From Thecaphora thlaspeos (lineage: Eukaryota; Basidiomycota; Ustilaginomycetes; Urocystidales; Glomosporiaceae): a stretch of 64,000 nucleotides of DNA. Shown one piece after another: positions 43,988-52,987 of the stretch; the first letter of the stretch is position 1; every line of letters starts with the position of its first letter. The notes under the pieces were generated by a model. The model searched no databases and had not been told where the DNA came from. It was given only the letters and a program-made list of their open reading frames with translations. Made by a program: the position numbers and the translations under genes. The DNA is taken from the NCBI GenBank assembly GCA_900291925.1, contig UWYS01000001.1, positions 992,001 through 1,056,000 on the forward strand, given 5' to 3'.

Positions 43988-45622
43988 ATGAGCCCGCTCG
44001 ACGTGCTCTTTTTCGACCTCGTCCTCGTCGTCATTCTCGCAAGGATCGTCTACAAGCCCGCCGTCTGGCTCCTCGGCTCCCCCCTCGGCCACCTCCCGTC
44101 GGCAGCACACACAAGTATCCAACGGCGTGAACACCTCATTGCTTCGTCGACAGAGGCAAGCGATCGCAGTGATATCGCCCTCCGTCGAGTTCTTTCCATT
44201 CAGACGACCCGCCTCCTAGACACTGGAGGAATCCGCGGCTCCACGTTGGACAACGACGATCTCGACGCAGACACGCAGCTACAGCCCTTTCCCCACCGCC
44301 ATCTACTCAGCCAGCGCGCACAGCAGCGACTTCTCGCCCTCGAGTATCGGCCACCACCTGAAGCCACCGGCCGCCCCTCTCGAGGTCGCACAGACTGGGT
44401 CGCCATCACCGACCCTAGGCTCAACCTCGAAGTCGTCTGCTTTCCGCAGCTCGTCGGGATTGCCCAGGCCCTCTGGCTCCGACTTGCATCGATTCAAGCC
44501 ATCTCCGGCATCCTCACCGCGCTTGCGCGCATGACGCGCTTAAAGGGTACCTCTCGGCCCATGGCATCGACGAGGCCGGATTTGAGTCCGTTTGCCCGAC
44601 TTCCTCAAGAGCTCGTGTGCGAAATCATCCTCTTATCTGCGTCCCCGAGCCTGTCGCCCTACGAGCCGCAATCGTCCCCCGTCAGTGTCCTGCTCCTATC
44701 CAAGCAGTACCATCGCACGCTGCTTCCCAAGCTCTACCATACCGTCTCTCTGCACACCTCGTTCGCTTTCCGCAGCTTCCGCCTCACCCTGGCCCTGCAC
44801 AACCCGTCGCTCGGCAAGCTGGTACGCCGGTTGCAGATCGGATCCTCGCAGTTCGACAGCTCCGGCTACATCTCTGGCCAGCTGGCGGAGCAGGGTCCCT
44901 TGGCGACGGGAATCGAACAGATACTTCTGGCCACGCCCAACCTGCTGGAACTGTCCATCGATCTCTTTTCCCTCGTGGCGGTCCATGCCGGGACTGCATC
45001 GCGGCTGGAAAGAGGCTGTCAGCCGCGTCGCCTCTCGACTGAGCTCACCATCATACCCTATCTCAGCCTACCGACGTTCCAGGATCTGCACGATCTGGAG
45101 CTGCTCGTCTTTGGCCTGGATACGCAGACGGCCCTCGAGCTACGTGTTGCCCTACCACGCCTCGAACGGCTGACGCTTCGGTTCGTCACTCGCCGTCGCT
45201 CAGGCGCGACCCGGAGGTACACTACGCTCAACCCGAGCGCGGCTGTCTCGGACGACGACGACGACAACCAGATCTATGCCACGCCTCAAGACGTCGACGA
45301 CTTAATCGATGCCATCGAGCTGCTTCGGACGTGGCCAGAGGGCGATAGCAGTAGCGGACAGGTGCTGAGCAGTCTCATCGTCTATACATGGCCTTCGGCC
45401 TTGTCTGCTCTAAAGGCACGCATACCGGAAGCCAAGGACGTCCAAGAGCGGGAGACGCTAGTGTGCGTGGATGAGATGAGTGCAGATGCAGATGCAGCGG
45501 TGGAGAGGGACACGCCATCTTGCCAGCTGCGTGCGGGTCTCGACACGGGCTACCTCTTGGGACCGAGAAGAGGTGCGCACGTTCTTTGGCGAAAGGAGCG
45601 GGCCAGATTGGCGTGGTCATAG
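43988..45622 (+). CDS. F-box-like protein, N-terminally membrane-anchored
   Basis: 544 residues if started at ATG 43988, which opens a hydrophobic segment (DVLFFDLVLVVILARIVY). An in-frame ATG at 43650 would add 113 Ser/Pro/His-rich residues, so the start is uncertain. At about residue 200 an F-box-like motif appears (FARLPQELVCEIILLSASP), followed by VSVLLLSKQYHRTLLPKLYH and Leu-rich segments (QILLATPNLLELSIDLFSLV, FQDLHDLELLVFGLDTQTAL, LPRLERLTLRF). The arrangement is common in basidiomycete F-box proteins that could act as SCF substrate receptors. Orthology and substrate are unknown, and the membrane anchor is unusual for an F-box protein. Confidence 0.65.
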   Translation: MSPLDVLFFDLVLVVILARIVYKPAVWLLGSPLGHLPSAAHTSIQRREHLIASSTEASDRSDIALRRVLSIQTTRLLDTGGIRGSTLDNDDLDADTQLQPFPHRHLLSQRAQQRLLALEYRPPPEATGRPSRGRTDWVAITDPRLNLEVVCFPQLVGIAQALWLRLASIQAISGILTALARMTRLKGTSRPMASTRPDLSPFARLPQELVCEIILLSASPSLSPYEPQSSPVSVLLLSKQYHRTLLPKLYHTVSLHTSFAFRSFRLTLALHNPSLGKLVRRLQIGSSQFDSSGYISGQLAEQGPLATGIEQILLATPNLLELSIDLFSLVAVHAGTASRLERGCQPRRLSTELTIIPYLSLPTFQDLHDLELLVFGLDTQTALELRVALPRLERLTLRFVTRRRSGATRRYTTLNPSAAVSDDDDDNQIYATPQDVDDLIDAIELLRTWPEGDSSSGQVLSSLIVYTWPSALSALKARIPEAKDVQERETLVCVDEMSADADAAVERDTPSCQLRAGLDTGYLLGPRRGAHVLWRKERARLAWS

Positions 45623-45689
45623 AATTGCAATACCTTGTCTTTGAGCGAATCTGCAGCCGCGCGGGGTTGAGTGGGGTTGGCGGAAGGGG

Positions 45690-45734
45690 GAGAGAGAGAG
45701 AGAGGGTTGGGTAGAGAGAGAGAGAGAGAGAGAG
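45690..45734. repeat. (GA)n microsatellites
   Basis: Two GA runs (45690-45704 and 45713-45734) in the 3' flank of the F-box-like gene. Confidence 0.9.
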
Positions 45735-45770
45735 GGTAGACACGGAAACAAGACGGTACGACGCTCGAAC

Positions 45771-46227
45771 CTAGTTGCGCGATATCCTCCAACCGAGGGG
45801 AACCACCGTCCAGACAAAGATGGCCACCAAGACCGGTGCGGCCTCTAGCGCAGCAAAGAAATCCTCATCTGTAGCGGTTAAACTGTAGACACCTTCTATG
45901 GCCTCTGCCAATCTAAAGATGGTCCTGAGGTAGATGAAAAACGACGAAACGACCATGACGACCAACAATAACCTATCCGGTTTCGAGACGACGTCAGAAG
46001 TGTGATGTGTGATATGCATCTTGTCGTCGTCGACGTCGATCTCTGCTGCGACGGAAGAGGAAGCCGTCAAAGAGACCGTAGAGCAGATGAACAAGACCAA
46101 AGATGCCAAAGAGGATGGCGCACGATAGATTGAGAGACAGAGAGGGGATGTAGCCGTAGATGACGATGCTCGTTCCGCCGTCGGCTGGATTCGGGTTGCG
46201 CGGGAGTGGTGAAGTGAAATCGGCCAT
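45771..46227 (-). pseudogene. RTA1-like membrane protein fragment
   Basis: Frame A from ATG 46227 encodes a start typical of RTA1 lipid-translocating exporter-like proteins (IVIYGYIPSLSLNLSCAILF), then one hydrophobic helix, and stops near 45994. Frame B, shifted by two, carries the family's C-terminal portion down to 45771 (FIYLRTIFRLAEAIEG, then a final hydrophobic helix). Complete RTA1 proteins have seven membrane segments and ~300 residues. Here only the first and last parts exist, and the central four or so segments are missing. Either an internal deletion plus frameshift made a pseudogene, or a short atypical intron joins the frames into a small protein. Confidence 0.5.
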
Positions 46228-47006
46228 ATTGTCGTTGGTCGCGGGGGTTGGGGAAGAAAAGGGGGGGACGCGAGGATGTAACCAAGCAAGGTAGGACGAG
46301 CGACGACACCCTTCTTGCAGCTTAGCTGGACAAGGTATCGACAGAAGTAAGGGTAAGCGAAAGTGCAACACAGATCGAGTAGTTAACGATGTAGGATGTC
46401 AAGACTGTTGAAATCCTGCTGCGCAAAAGTGACCCGGATCGACAGTTGGTAGCTAGGTTTGATATTTGCAACACTTCCCCTCATATCTAGCTCTCTAAGG
46501 AGCAATCTGTGTGTGTGTGCGTGTCTGCATGCGTGTCTGCATGCGTGTCTGCCCTGCTGCCTATCGTGGCGTCTTGGGGCTCTCTGGGAGGGGCAAGGTT
46601 GGATTCGAACGTGCGCTCGGACTGGCGCGTTGCAGGGGCCATTTCGACAGCTCCCATCTGCAATTTAGCGCTCATAACCTGTTGGAATCTGGGTAAGGCT
46701 GTGTGTGACAAATTCGATAGATTGAGTCGTGCGAAACAGAGGGAGAGGCACGTCTTTATATACATGATGGGTGTCCGCTCTTTGTCGCTGTACTAAGGGG
46801 GAAGCCGCTATGCTGTTGGAGCATTTGTAGAGGAGTCATCTGCTGTTGAGAGCTTCGTCTAGGGGAGAGTGCCAGAGGCTGGGGGTCAAGTCGAGGGAAG
46901 GGGTATTTTGGACTTCAGGTTCTCAGGACACAGAGCTTGGAAGGTAAGCTGGAGTGATGACAAAGCAGGACTAAGTGGGGAGAGGGCGCCACAAAATTGA
47001 CCCAGG
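46228..47006. other. Intergenic stretch left of the inverted repeat
   Basis: About 780 bases with a short tandem GCGTGTCTGCAT repeat (about 46518-46552). I see no supported gene. Confidence 0.45.
46518..46552. repeat. Tandem GCGTGTCTGCAT repeat
   Basis: About 2.7 copies of the 12-mer, preceded by a GT run. Non-coding. Confidence 0.85.
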
Positions 47007-47146
47007 ATAACATGTTTCCCTAGGAATCCGGCCGAAAAAAAGCAGACTGTCTACCACCCTCACTACCACCATCGACGACAATGGCGGTAGTGAGGGTGGT
47101 AGACAGTCTGCTTTTTTTCGGCCGGATTCCTAGGGAAACGCGTTAT
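47007..47146. repeat. Long inverted repeat with potential stable hairpin
   Basis: Arms 47014-47067 and 47086-47139 are perfectly complementary over 54 bp, with an 18-base spacer. Pairing extends outward to 47007 and 47146 with two mismatches. Each arm carries a run of seven A or T. The structure lies 3' of the ZIP transporter gene on either transcript strand. It could be a small fold-back mobile element, a hairpin RNA source, or an assembly fold-back artefact. Confidence 0.95.
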
Positions 47147-47415
47147 ATGGAATTCAATAAAGACACGACGCCTCTCCACGTGCTCTGAAGCGGCACAATT
47201 ACGTTGCGCTCGGTCGTTGACCGCTTTTGAGTTCTGAAGCAGGAATAAGAGATCGGCGTATCCACCGAGGGGTAACTTGGAAACGTCGTCCATGGTTGCG
47301 TCGACGAGGGGTATATATGCTCCAGCGGTCCGGAACTTGTCCGACATCCAGAGAGAAGGCCCGGCAATCAGAAAAGCAAGAGGCAGAACAAGCTAGCATC
47401 GCAAAAGCCGCCCCC
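47147..47415. other. Flank between inverted repeat and ZIP transporter
   Basis: About 270 bases, probably the 3' UTR of the transporter. A TATATAT occurs near 47311-47317. A minus-strand open frame of 94 codons runs into the inverted repeat, but no family was recognised. Confidence 0.4.
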
Positions 47416-48614
47416 TTAAGCCCATCGACCGAGGAGCGCCATGAGGCCGGCGCCGAGCAGCATCTCTCCCACGTTGAGCAGAACCTTGCCGAGAGGGGCG
47501 GTGCGGATCTTTTCGTTGAAGATGAACTCGTGCGCCAGCAGCTCCACCGTACCTGTGTACAGCAAGATACCCGCCGAGACCGAGTCGAAGACGCCCGTCA
47601 CGTAGCTGGCGGTGGCCGAGTCCTCGTTATACGTGTACCTGACGCTGAGGCCGATGGCGAGCCCGATGGGCGTAACGAGACCGTAGGCGATGGCCCCAAC
47701 GTACGGGATCAGAGACTGGCGCTTCAGCGGCAGGAAGACGAGCCGCGAGCCCAGACCGAGCCCTTCAAACATCTGGTGGAAGATGATGACGATAAAGAGG
47801 ATGGTGAAGTCGTTGGTCGTGCCGAGCGTGATGCCAATGATGACCGAGTGGAACATGACGCCAAACTCCAGAATCAGCACTCCCAGGATCTCGGAGGCGG
47901 CAGCGGAGAGCGGCACCGAGGCGGCAGAGTCGGTCTCGAGCGTCGTCTTCTTGAGCGAAGAGCCCTCAACGTTGTGCTCCAGATCGTGGGCGTGGGCGGC
48001 GTGGGCGGCGTGGGCGTGGGCACCGGCGTTCACCTGGTTGTCTGTGGTGCCGACGTGCTCGAGGGCATGGTGGTGGCCGCCAACGTGAGGGTCATAGACG
48101 AGGTCCGCTGCGATGCGGCTTCCAAGGCGGAAGGCGAGCAGCTCGACGATGAAGACGACAAACATGGCGATCATGGCAAATGCGAAGGGGAACGCTGTGT
48201 AGTCCTGTTGCACGTAGCACAGGATGGAGGGAAGCGGGTCGCCAGAGGGGAGACGGTGAGCAAGCAGCATTCTTTCTTCAACTTTCTTCAACGTCGCGAC
48301 GAGCAGGAAGAGACGATCCAGGGAGCACATACCTGGAATGCCTGGCTAAGACAAGGGCTCTGCAGCTCCTCGACGCCGGGAGCCAAGAGATGGATGAAAG
48401 CAGTGGCGATGATGACGCCGCTGCCAAAGTATTTTGCAAAGTCGAAGGCAGCCGGTGGGATCGAGAGACGGGGGACACGCTTAGTGACGATAGGGAAGAG
48501 GGTAACAGCTGTGGCCGAGACCCAAAGGATGAATACGGCGCCGGTGCGGAGACCGATCGAGCCTTCAAAAGCCTTGTCCCGCGGCCCGTGACAGTTGAGC
48601 TCTACGTCGGCCAT
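47416..48614 (-). CDS. ZIP-family zinc/iron transporter
   Basis: Exons 48614-48333 and 48204-47416 encode 356 residues with about eight hydrophobic segments. The N-terminal part has KYFGSGVIIATAFIHLLAPG in TM2, typical of fungal Zrt1/Zrt2-like proteins. The loop between TM3 and TM4 is very His-rich (GGHHHALEHV… AHAHAAHAAHAHDLEH), the metal-sensing or binding loop of ZIP proteins. TM4 and TM5 contain the metal-path residues in LEFGVMFHSVIIGITLG and FHQMFEGLGLGSR. Role: import of Zn2+ (possibly Fe2+) across the plasma membrane. The substrate is inferred from similarity to Zrt proteins. Such genes are usually induced by zinc shortage, but no regulatory site was identified here. Confidence 0.92.
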
Positions 48615-49743
48615 GATTGCTGCTGGGTGAAGGTCGCGTGTGCTAGTGTCGGTGGCTAAAGAGAGAAAGGGCGGTAGACGACGGTGTCGTTGTGGATGGA
48701 GCGACGGCGTTAGGGGAGGGGATGGGATGGAGCGATGCCACTGAAAGGGGATGGGAAGCGAACGAGGGGACGATATCGAGCGGCGCCTTCTTATGTAGCG
48801 TGGCCCACCGGATCGCGAGAGGATACTGTAAAACAACGTGGCGCCGTACTGTAAGTTAGCAAGGGGTGACGTAGGGGGAGAGTGCGGACTAGAGGAGGAA
48901 GTGGTGGATGCAAAGAGCAAGTTTTGAGTGGGGACCTTTGTGGTGATTCGAGATGGATGGTACTTACAGTACCGAGGGTTGCGGGAGAGGCGGTGCCGTC
49001 GGCGGCGGCGAAGTGAATCGGCGGTTGGCGATACTTACTGCTCTGTAGGGTGAGACGGGAAGGAGATGGAGGGCATGAGCAAGCAAGCGACCGCAAGCAA
49101 GCACGGTGCTGAGCGGCCGACGGCAGTGCGGCCTCTGTTGCACCAACTCCATACAGTAACTACTATACCGACGGCGCACTCACTTACTATGAAATGCCGC
49201 GTCGCCACGCGAAGAAAGAGAAAGAAGAAAAACACGAAACTGAGGACCCTGATGGTCACCACCATGCCTGCGTGAATTGTTTAAAGAATCGATACAGATA
49301 CATCCTACCTGTTCAAGCCTTTATTATGCGCTGGAGACTTCAAATCTGGTGCATCAACTTACTGTACTTTTCTGAAAACATCCACTCTAAGGACAAGCTC
49401 TGATTTCTTCTTCCTGGCGACCTACAAGGTACACGTTTTCTGGCGGTGGTTCCCCAGTCGATTTCTGTTCCTGCCTGTTGTACAGTACAGTACGTCTGTT
49501 GAAAAAGACACAACGCCCAAGCCATCGCAGGCGACCCGAACACATGCCACAAGCCATGAGGTGTTCTCACGAATCTCGCCGACACCGGGAAGGGAGGCAT
49601 ATGGTGTCTCGCTCGAGGCTAGGCACAAAATGTATCGCATACATACAAGGATGGTCAAGTACAGGCTCGCTTGACAGGAGCTGGGTATTGGCGGCGTGGC
49701 CTCGGAAAACAAAAACAAAGAAAACACTGCACGGCCGGAGAAT
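48615..49743. promoter_or_regulatory. Upstream region of the ZIP transporter and 3' flank of the lipase gene
   Basis: About 1.1 kb including the ZIP promoter. It contains several ACAGTA/TACTGTA-type motifs (about 48846, 48963, 49154, 49361) and a GTACAGTACAGTAC cluster at about 49481-49494. No supported gene. Confidence 0.4.
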
Positions 49744-52518
49744 TCAGTGCGGTAGTCGATGCAGCGCCTGGTCGTACACCGATGGCATATGGCTGCTCAG
49801 CATCGTCCGCGAAAAGATGATCTGGCCAAAGACGTTTTGCAGGCTGCCCGGCTTGTCGTCAATCGTAAACAGTCGATCCCTGTCCAGCCGAGGCGCCGAG
49901 AGCGACCGGCCCTCGTAGCTACTGCTGAGGTCGCCGCTGGGCACAGAGTAGAGGACTTTGCCGGGCGGAAAGAGGTGGGTGCCGTGCATGTTGGCCTCGA
50001 GTGTCTTGCGCAGCGAGAGAAAGTCGGTCTCCACCTGCGCCTTTTCCTCGCCTTCGGCAGAGTCGAGCCAACCAGCCTGGTGCTCAAACGCCTTGCGCAT
50101 CAGCGAGCTCATCTTCTTTGGGCTCGCCGCGCCGCCCCGTGCCTGGTCACCACGCGGGACCCGCTTCGACGCCTCGGCGTTCTCGTAGCAGAGCCAGGCA
50201 CATCCGTTTCGGATGTCCTGGATTGCGCCCAGCGAGAGTCGCGTGACAAAGTCGTACGAGTAGACATGGCTCGTCACGAGAGAGCTGCACTTCCGTGCCA
50301 GCGTCTCGCTGGTGATGCAGGGCACGGCAAAGCAGTAGCTGTGAATGCATCGACCTGCCGGAAGTCCGCTCGCGGCGATCGTCAAGCCGGTCCTGGGATC
50401 GCCCCACATCATCGTCAGGATGGCGCTAACGCCAGCGCCCAGCGAGTGTCCGGCAATTTCCAACGCGTAGCCGTCGTTCCTCTTGAGCGCTCGAGCAACG
50501 GTGCGGTTGACGGGTCGACCGACGTCGCCGATCTCGCGGGCCGTCAGTAGCATCCCCTCGTGGACCCTGTCTTCGCCATATCCATCCGAAGCCAAGGGCC
50601 GGCCTTTGGCCTCGAAAGAAGACTTCAACGACGCTCTAGCAGGGTCGGGCAGGTCGCCAACGCTTGGATGAAACGAAAAGGGCACCGACTCGCAGGTCAG
50701 GTCAGCCGCGGCGTCTCCGAGGGACAGGCTCCCGCGGAGCACCAGGACAACGACCTTGCGAGGATGATCGGTGACGACGTAGAAACGCGGCTTGCTCGGC
50801 CTTGCCTTGCCGTCAGGGTTGGAACGCGGAGTGTGCTCGTCGTAGGATCCTTCCTGCGCCGCTCCCGTCTCGAGCTTCGCCACCTTTTCGAAAAGGGCGT
50901 TGTCGTGCTGACCAGAGATGATGTTCATGTAGCTGTAAGGTAGTGCAGCGTCCGGTCTCGTGGTGCTCTGCTTCTCTCCTGCTGCCGTTGAGGTCGCGGC
51001 CTCCGTCGCTACGTTGCGATCATCGGGCGATGCAGTCAGCGCCGGAGCCAGAGCTGCAGGGGAAGTTGGCTGGGTGAGGTGTCCCGGCATCCTGCTGAAG
51101 GCCACATCGTCGCTGTCGGGCTCTTCAGGAAGGTCCATCGAGGCAGCAGCTTCGAGAAACTGGGCTTGATCGTGGGAGAGAAATTCCTCTTCTGCAGAGA
51201 AGATGGTCGCGGAGCTTTCCGTGGCAGTTTTTCCGGCGGTCGCTGTAGCAGCAACCTGTTCCATGGCCGGCAGCGTGCCCAGCCATGCCATGGCCAAACC
51301 GCCGTACATGCCCAGCACCAGCTTTGAATACCTTTGCAGCCCGCGCAGAGCCTCGAGGTTCGACAGGGGATGATGCGCCGAAGACTGCGGTACCTTGAAG
51401 GGAGAGGTGTCCTCCTTCTCTTCGGAGCCTATCTCTGCACCGATGATGTTGCCTTCCTCGCCCGGCATCCGCTCATTGGACGTGATGCGCATCGACTCTG
51501 GCGAGCCTGGAGGATCGAACGTTGGCCGGTCAGGTTCCGAAGATATCGCGTCTGTTGCTGCGAGAGCGAGCTCAGAGGTGTCCTTGCGTTCCAGCTCTTC
51601 CTGCCTTTGCACCGCCGTCAGTTGGGTGGCAAGGTCGTCGAGATCGACCTCGATCATCGACTTGAGCATCCGCGTCTCTTGGTACTTGCGGGTGACGAGC
51701 TGGATGCAGACCCAGGTGGTCAGCGCCTGCGTGATGCTGACGATGCGATAGGCCGGGATACCGCCCGGTGGGAGCGCATCGTCGTCGGCGTTCCACTCTC
51801 TCTTGACGAGCCTGCCAAATTCTTTGAGGCTTTGAAGCACCTCGCTCCCGAGCCATCTCCTCAGTCCCTCGACCCCGGTACCCGCCGCGCCGAGACCTGC
51901 GCCAGTGATTGCGCTCGTGACGTTAATGCCGCCTAGAGCTACCGTGCTGATGGCGTCAAAGAAGCCGCCGACGGCCATGTGGGCGACCTTGGCCATTGAG
52001 AGCGTCCCATCGCTGCTATTGGGCACGGCGCCTGTGATTGCGCCGTCGACAGCCATGGCCGGAAGGGCCACGAGTCCTTGCGTGATCCGCTTGGCAAGGT
52101 TGAGGCCGAATGTGGTGGCGCCCCGAGCGAAAGCCAACCCGGTCGAGGAGGCCGAGTTGGCGGCCCCAAGACCCTGGGACGAATAGCCTAGTAGCGTCGA
52201 CCAGTCCGTCGGGGACGAAGCCTGGACCATGGTACCGGCACCCGACGAGGCCTCGCCTATGTCGCCGTCGCGGCTTGCCACGACGCCAGCAGAGGCTGGC
52301 TGCAGTGGTTCTGTCGGAGCGGCAGGACCATCCTCGATGACGGTCTCTGCGCGAGGGATGACGGTGGTGGAGATGGCGATGTAGGAGTCGGATGTGGCGA
52401 GCGCTGTACCGTTGTGAGGACTCTCGAGCTCCACTACTGGCTGCGTTGCGGCTGTGGTGTCGGAGGTCTGCTTGGACGCCGCCTTGGTTTTGACGAGACT
52501 CGAAACTTGACCGTCCAT
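49744..52518 (-). CDS. Class 3 lipase, diacylglycerol lipase-like
   Basis: Single exon, 924 residues from ATG 52518. The N-terminal ~200 residues are Thr/Ser/Ala-rich with weakly hydrophobic helices. A hydrophobic stretch near 430 (LVLGMYGGLAMAWLGTLPAM) may be a membrane anchor. The alpha/beta hydrolase domain covers roughly 560-790: VVVLVLRGSLSLGDAAADLT (oxyanion region), the nucleophile elbow GHSLGAG, then the conserved HSYCFAVPCI and SYDFVTRLSLGAI with the likely catalytic Asp. Near the end, EANMHGTHLFPPGKVLY supplies the likely catalytic His. This is the layout of fungal sn1-specific DAG lipase-like proteins. The substrate is inferred, and a related triacylglycerol or phospholipid lipase role cannot be excluded. 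Confidence 0.85.
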   Translation of the reverse strand: MDGQVSSLVKTKAASKQTSDTTAATQPVVELESPHNGTALATSDSYIAISTTVIPRAETVIEDGPAAPTEPLQPASAGVVASRDGDIGEASSGAGTMVQASSPTDWSTLLGYSSQGLGAANSASSTGLAFARGATTFGLNLAKRITQGLVALPAMAVDGAITGAVPNSSDGTLSMAKVAHMAVGGFFDAISTVALGGINVTSAITGAGLGAAGTGVEGLRRWLGSEVLQSLKEFGRLVKREWNADDDALPPGGIPAYRIVSITQALTTWVCIQLVTRKYQETRMLKSMIEVDLDDLATQLTAVQRQEELERKDTSELALAATDAISSEPDRPTFDPPGSPESMRITSNERMPGEEGNIIGAEIGSEEKEDTSPFKVPQSSAHHPLSNLEALRGLQRYSKLVLGMYGGLAMAWLGTLPAMEQVAATATAGKTATESSATIFSAEEEFLSHDQAQFLEAAASMDLPEEPDSDDVAFSRMPGHLTQPTSPAALAPALTASPDDRNVATEAATSTAAGEKQSTTRPDAALPYSYMNIISGQHDNALFEKVAKLETGAAQEGSYDEHTPRSNPDGKARPSKPRFYVVTDHPRKVVVLVLRGSLSLGDAAADLTCESVPFSFHPSVGDLPDPARASLKSSFEAKGRPLASDGYGEDRVHEGMLLTAREIGDVGRPVNRTVARALKRNDGYALEIAGHSLGAGVSAILTMMWGDPRTGLTIAASGLPAGRCIHSYCFAVPCITSETLARKCSSLVTSHVYSYDFVTRLSLGAIQDIRNGCAWLCYENAEASKRVPRGDQARGGAASPKKMSSLMRKAFEHQAGWLDSAEGEEKAQVETDFLSLRKTLEANMHGTHLFPPGKVLYSVPSGDLSSSYEGRSLSAPRLDRDRLFTIDDKPGSLQNVFGQIIFSRTMLSSHMPSVYDQALHRLPH

Positions 52519-52987
52519 GGTGAGCCGCCCTTTCCGGTAATGTTGGGGGGGGGGGGGGGGGGGGGGCGCTCGGGATGGTGACAGTGGGGTGCGAGGCTTA
52601 TAACGGATCGAGTGCCGTGAGACCGAGGGGTTGGTTGGGGAGGGGAGGGAAGCCGAGAAACAACGAGACCTCACGGCCTGTCGTGTTGTCGTGTCCCTTC
52701 CCTTTGCCTCTGCGCGCGGACAAATGTGGAGGCGGCACCGTCTTCACGTGCCAACGCCTCGGGGGGGGGGACGCCAGATCCGACCCAACAACCTGCAGCG
52801 GGCTTTCAGAAATCCGACAAAGGCCGCCGCGCACAGCGGGCGGGCCACCTTTCAGATGTTGGACGCCAGCTCGAGCTTCTTACGTACAAAATTAAAACAC
52901 TTTGGCACATCACTCTGGCCACCACCTGCCTGTTGACGACGCCGCAGCTACTGTACAGACCATCGGGTCCAGACCGCAGCAGACCGC
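52519..52987. promoter_or_regulatory. Upstream region of the lipase gene and 3' flank of phosphoglucomutase
   Basis: About 470 bases with a 22-G run at 52545-52566, only 27 bases upstream of the lipase ATG (poly-C on the transcript strand). No other element was recognised. Confidence 0.5.
52545..52566. repeat. Poly-G tract of 22 in the lipase 5' leader
   Basis: On the lipase transcript this would be an oligo-C run immediately upstream of the start codon. Length is likely variable or mis-sequenced. Confidence 0.9.

Noticed and set aside
46590..46690. Possible minus-strand tRNA because GGATTCGAAC resembles a reversed B box
   Set aside because: No paired acceptor stem, D-arm or T-stem could be drawn around it on either strand. 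Only the short B-box-like string matches.
47063..47347. 94-codon minus-strand frame with an ATG running into the inverted repeat
   Set aside because: Composition is mixed, no family is recognisable, and its 3' third is simply the repeat arm, so it is more likely incidental than a gene.
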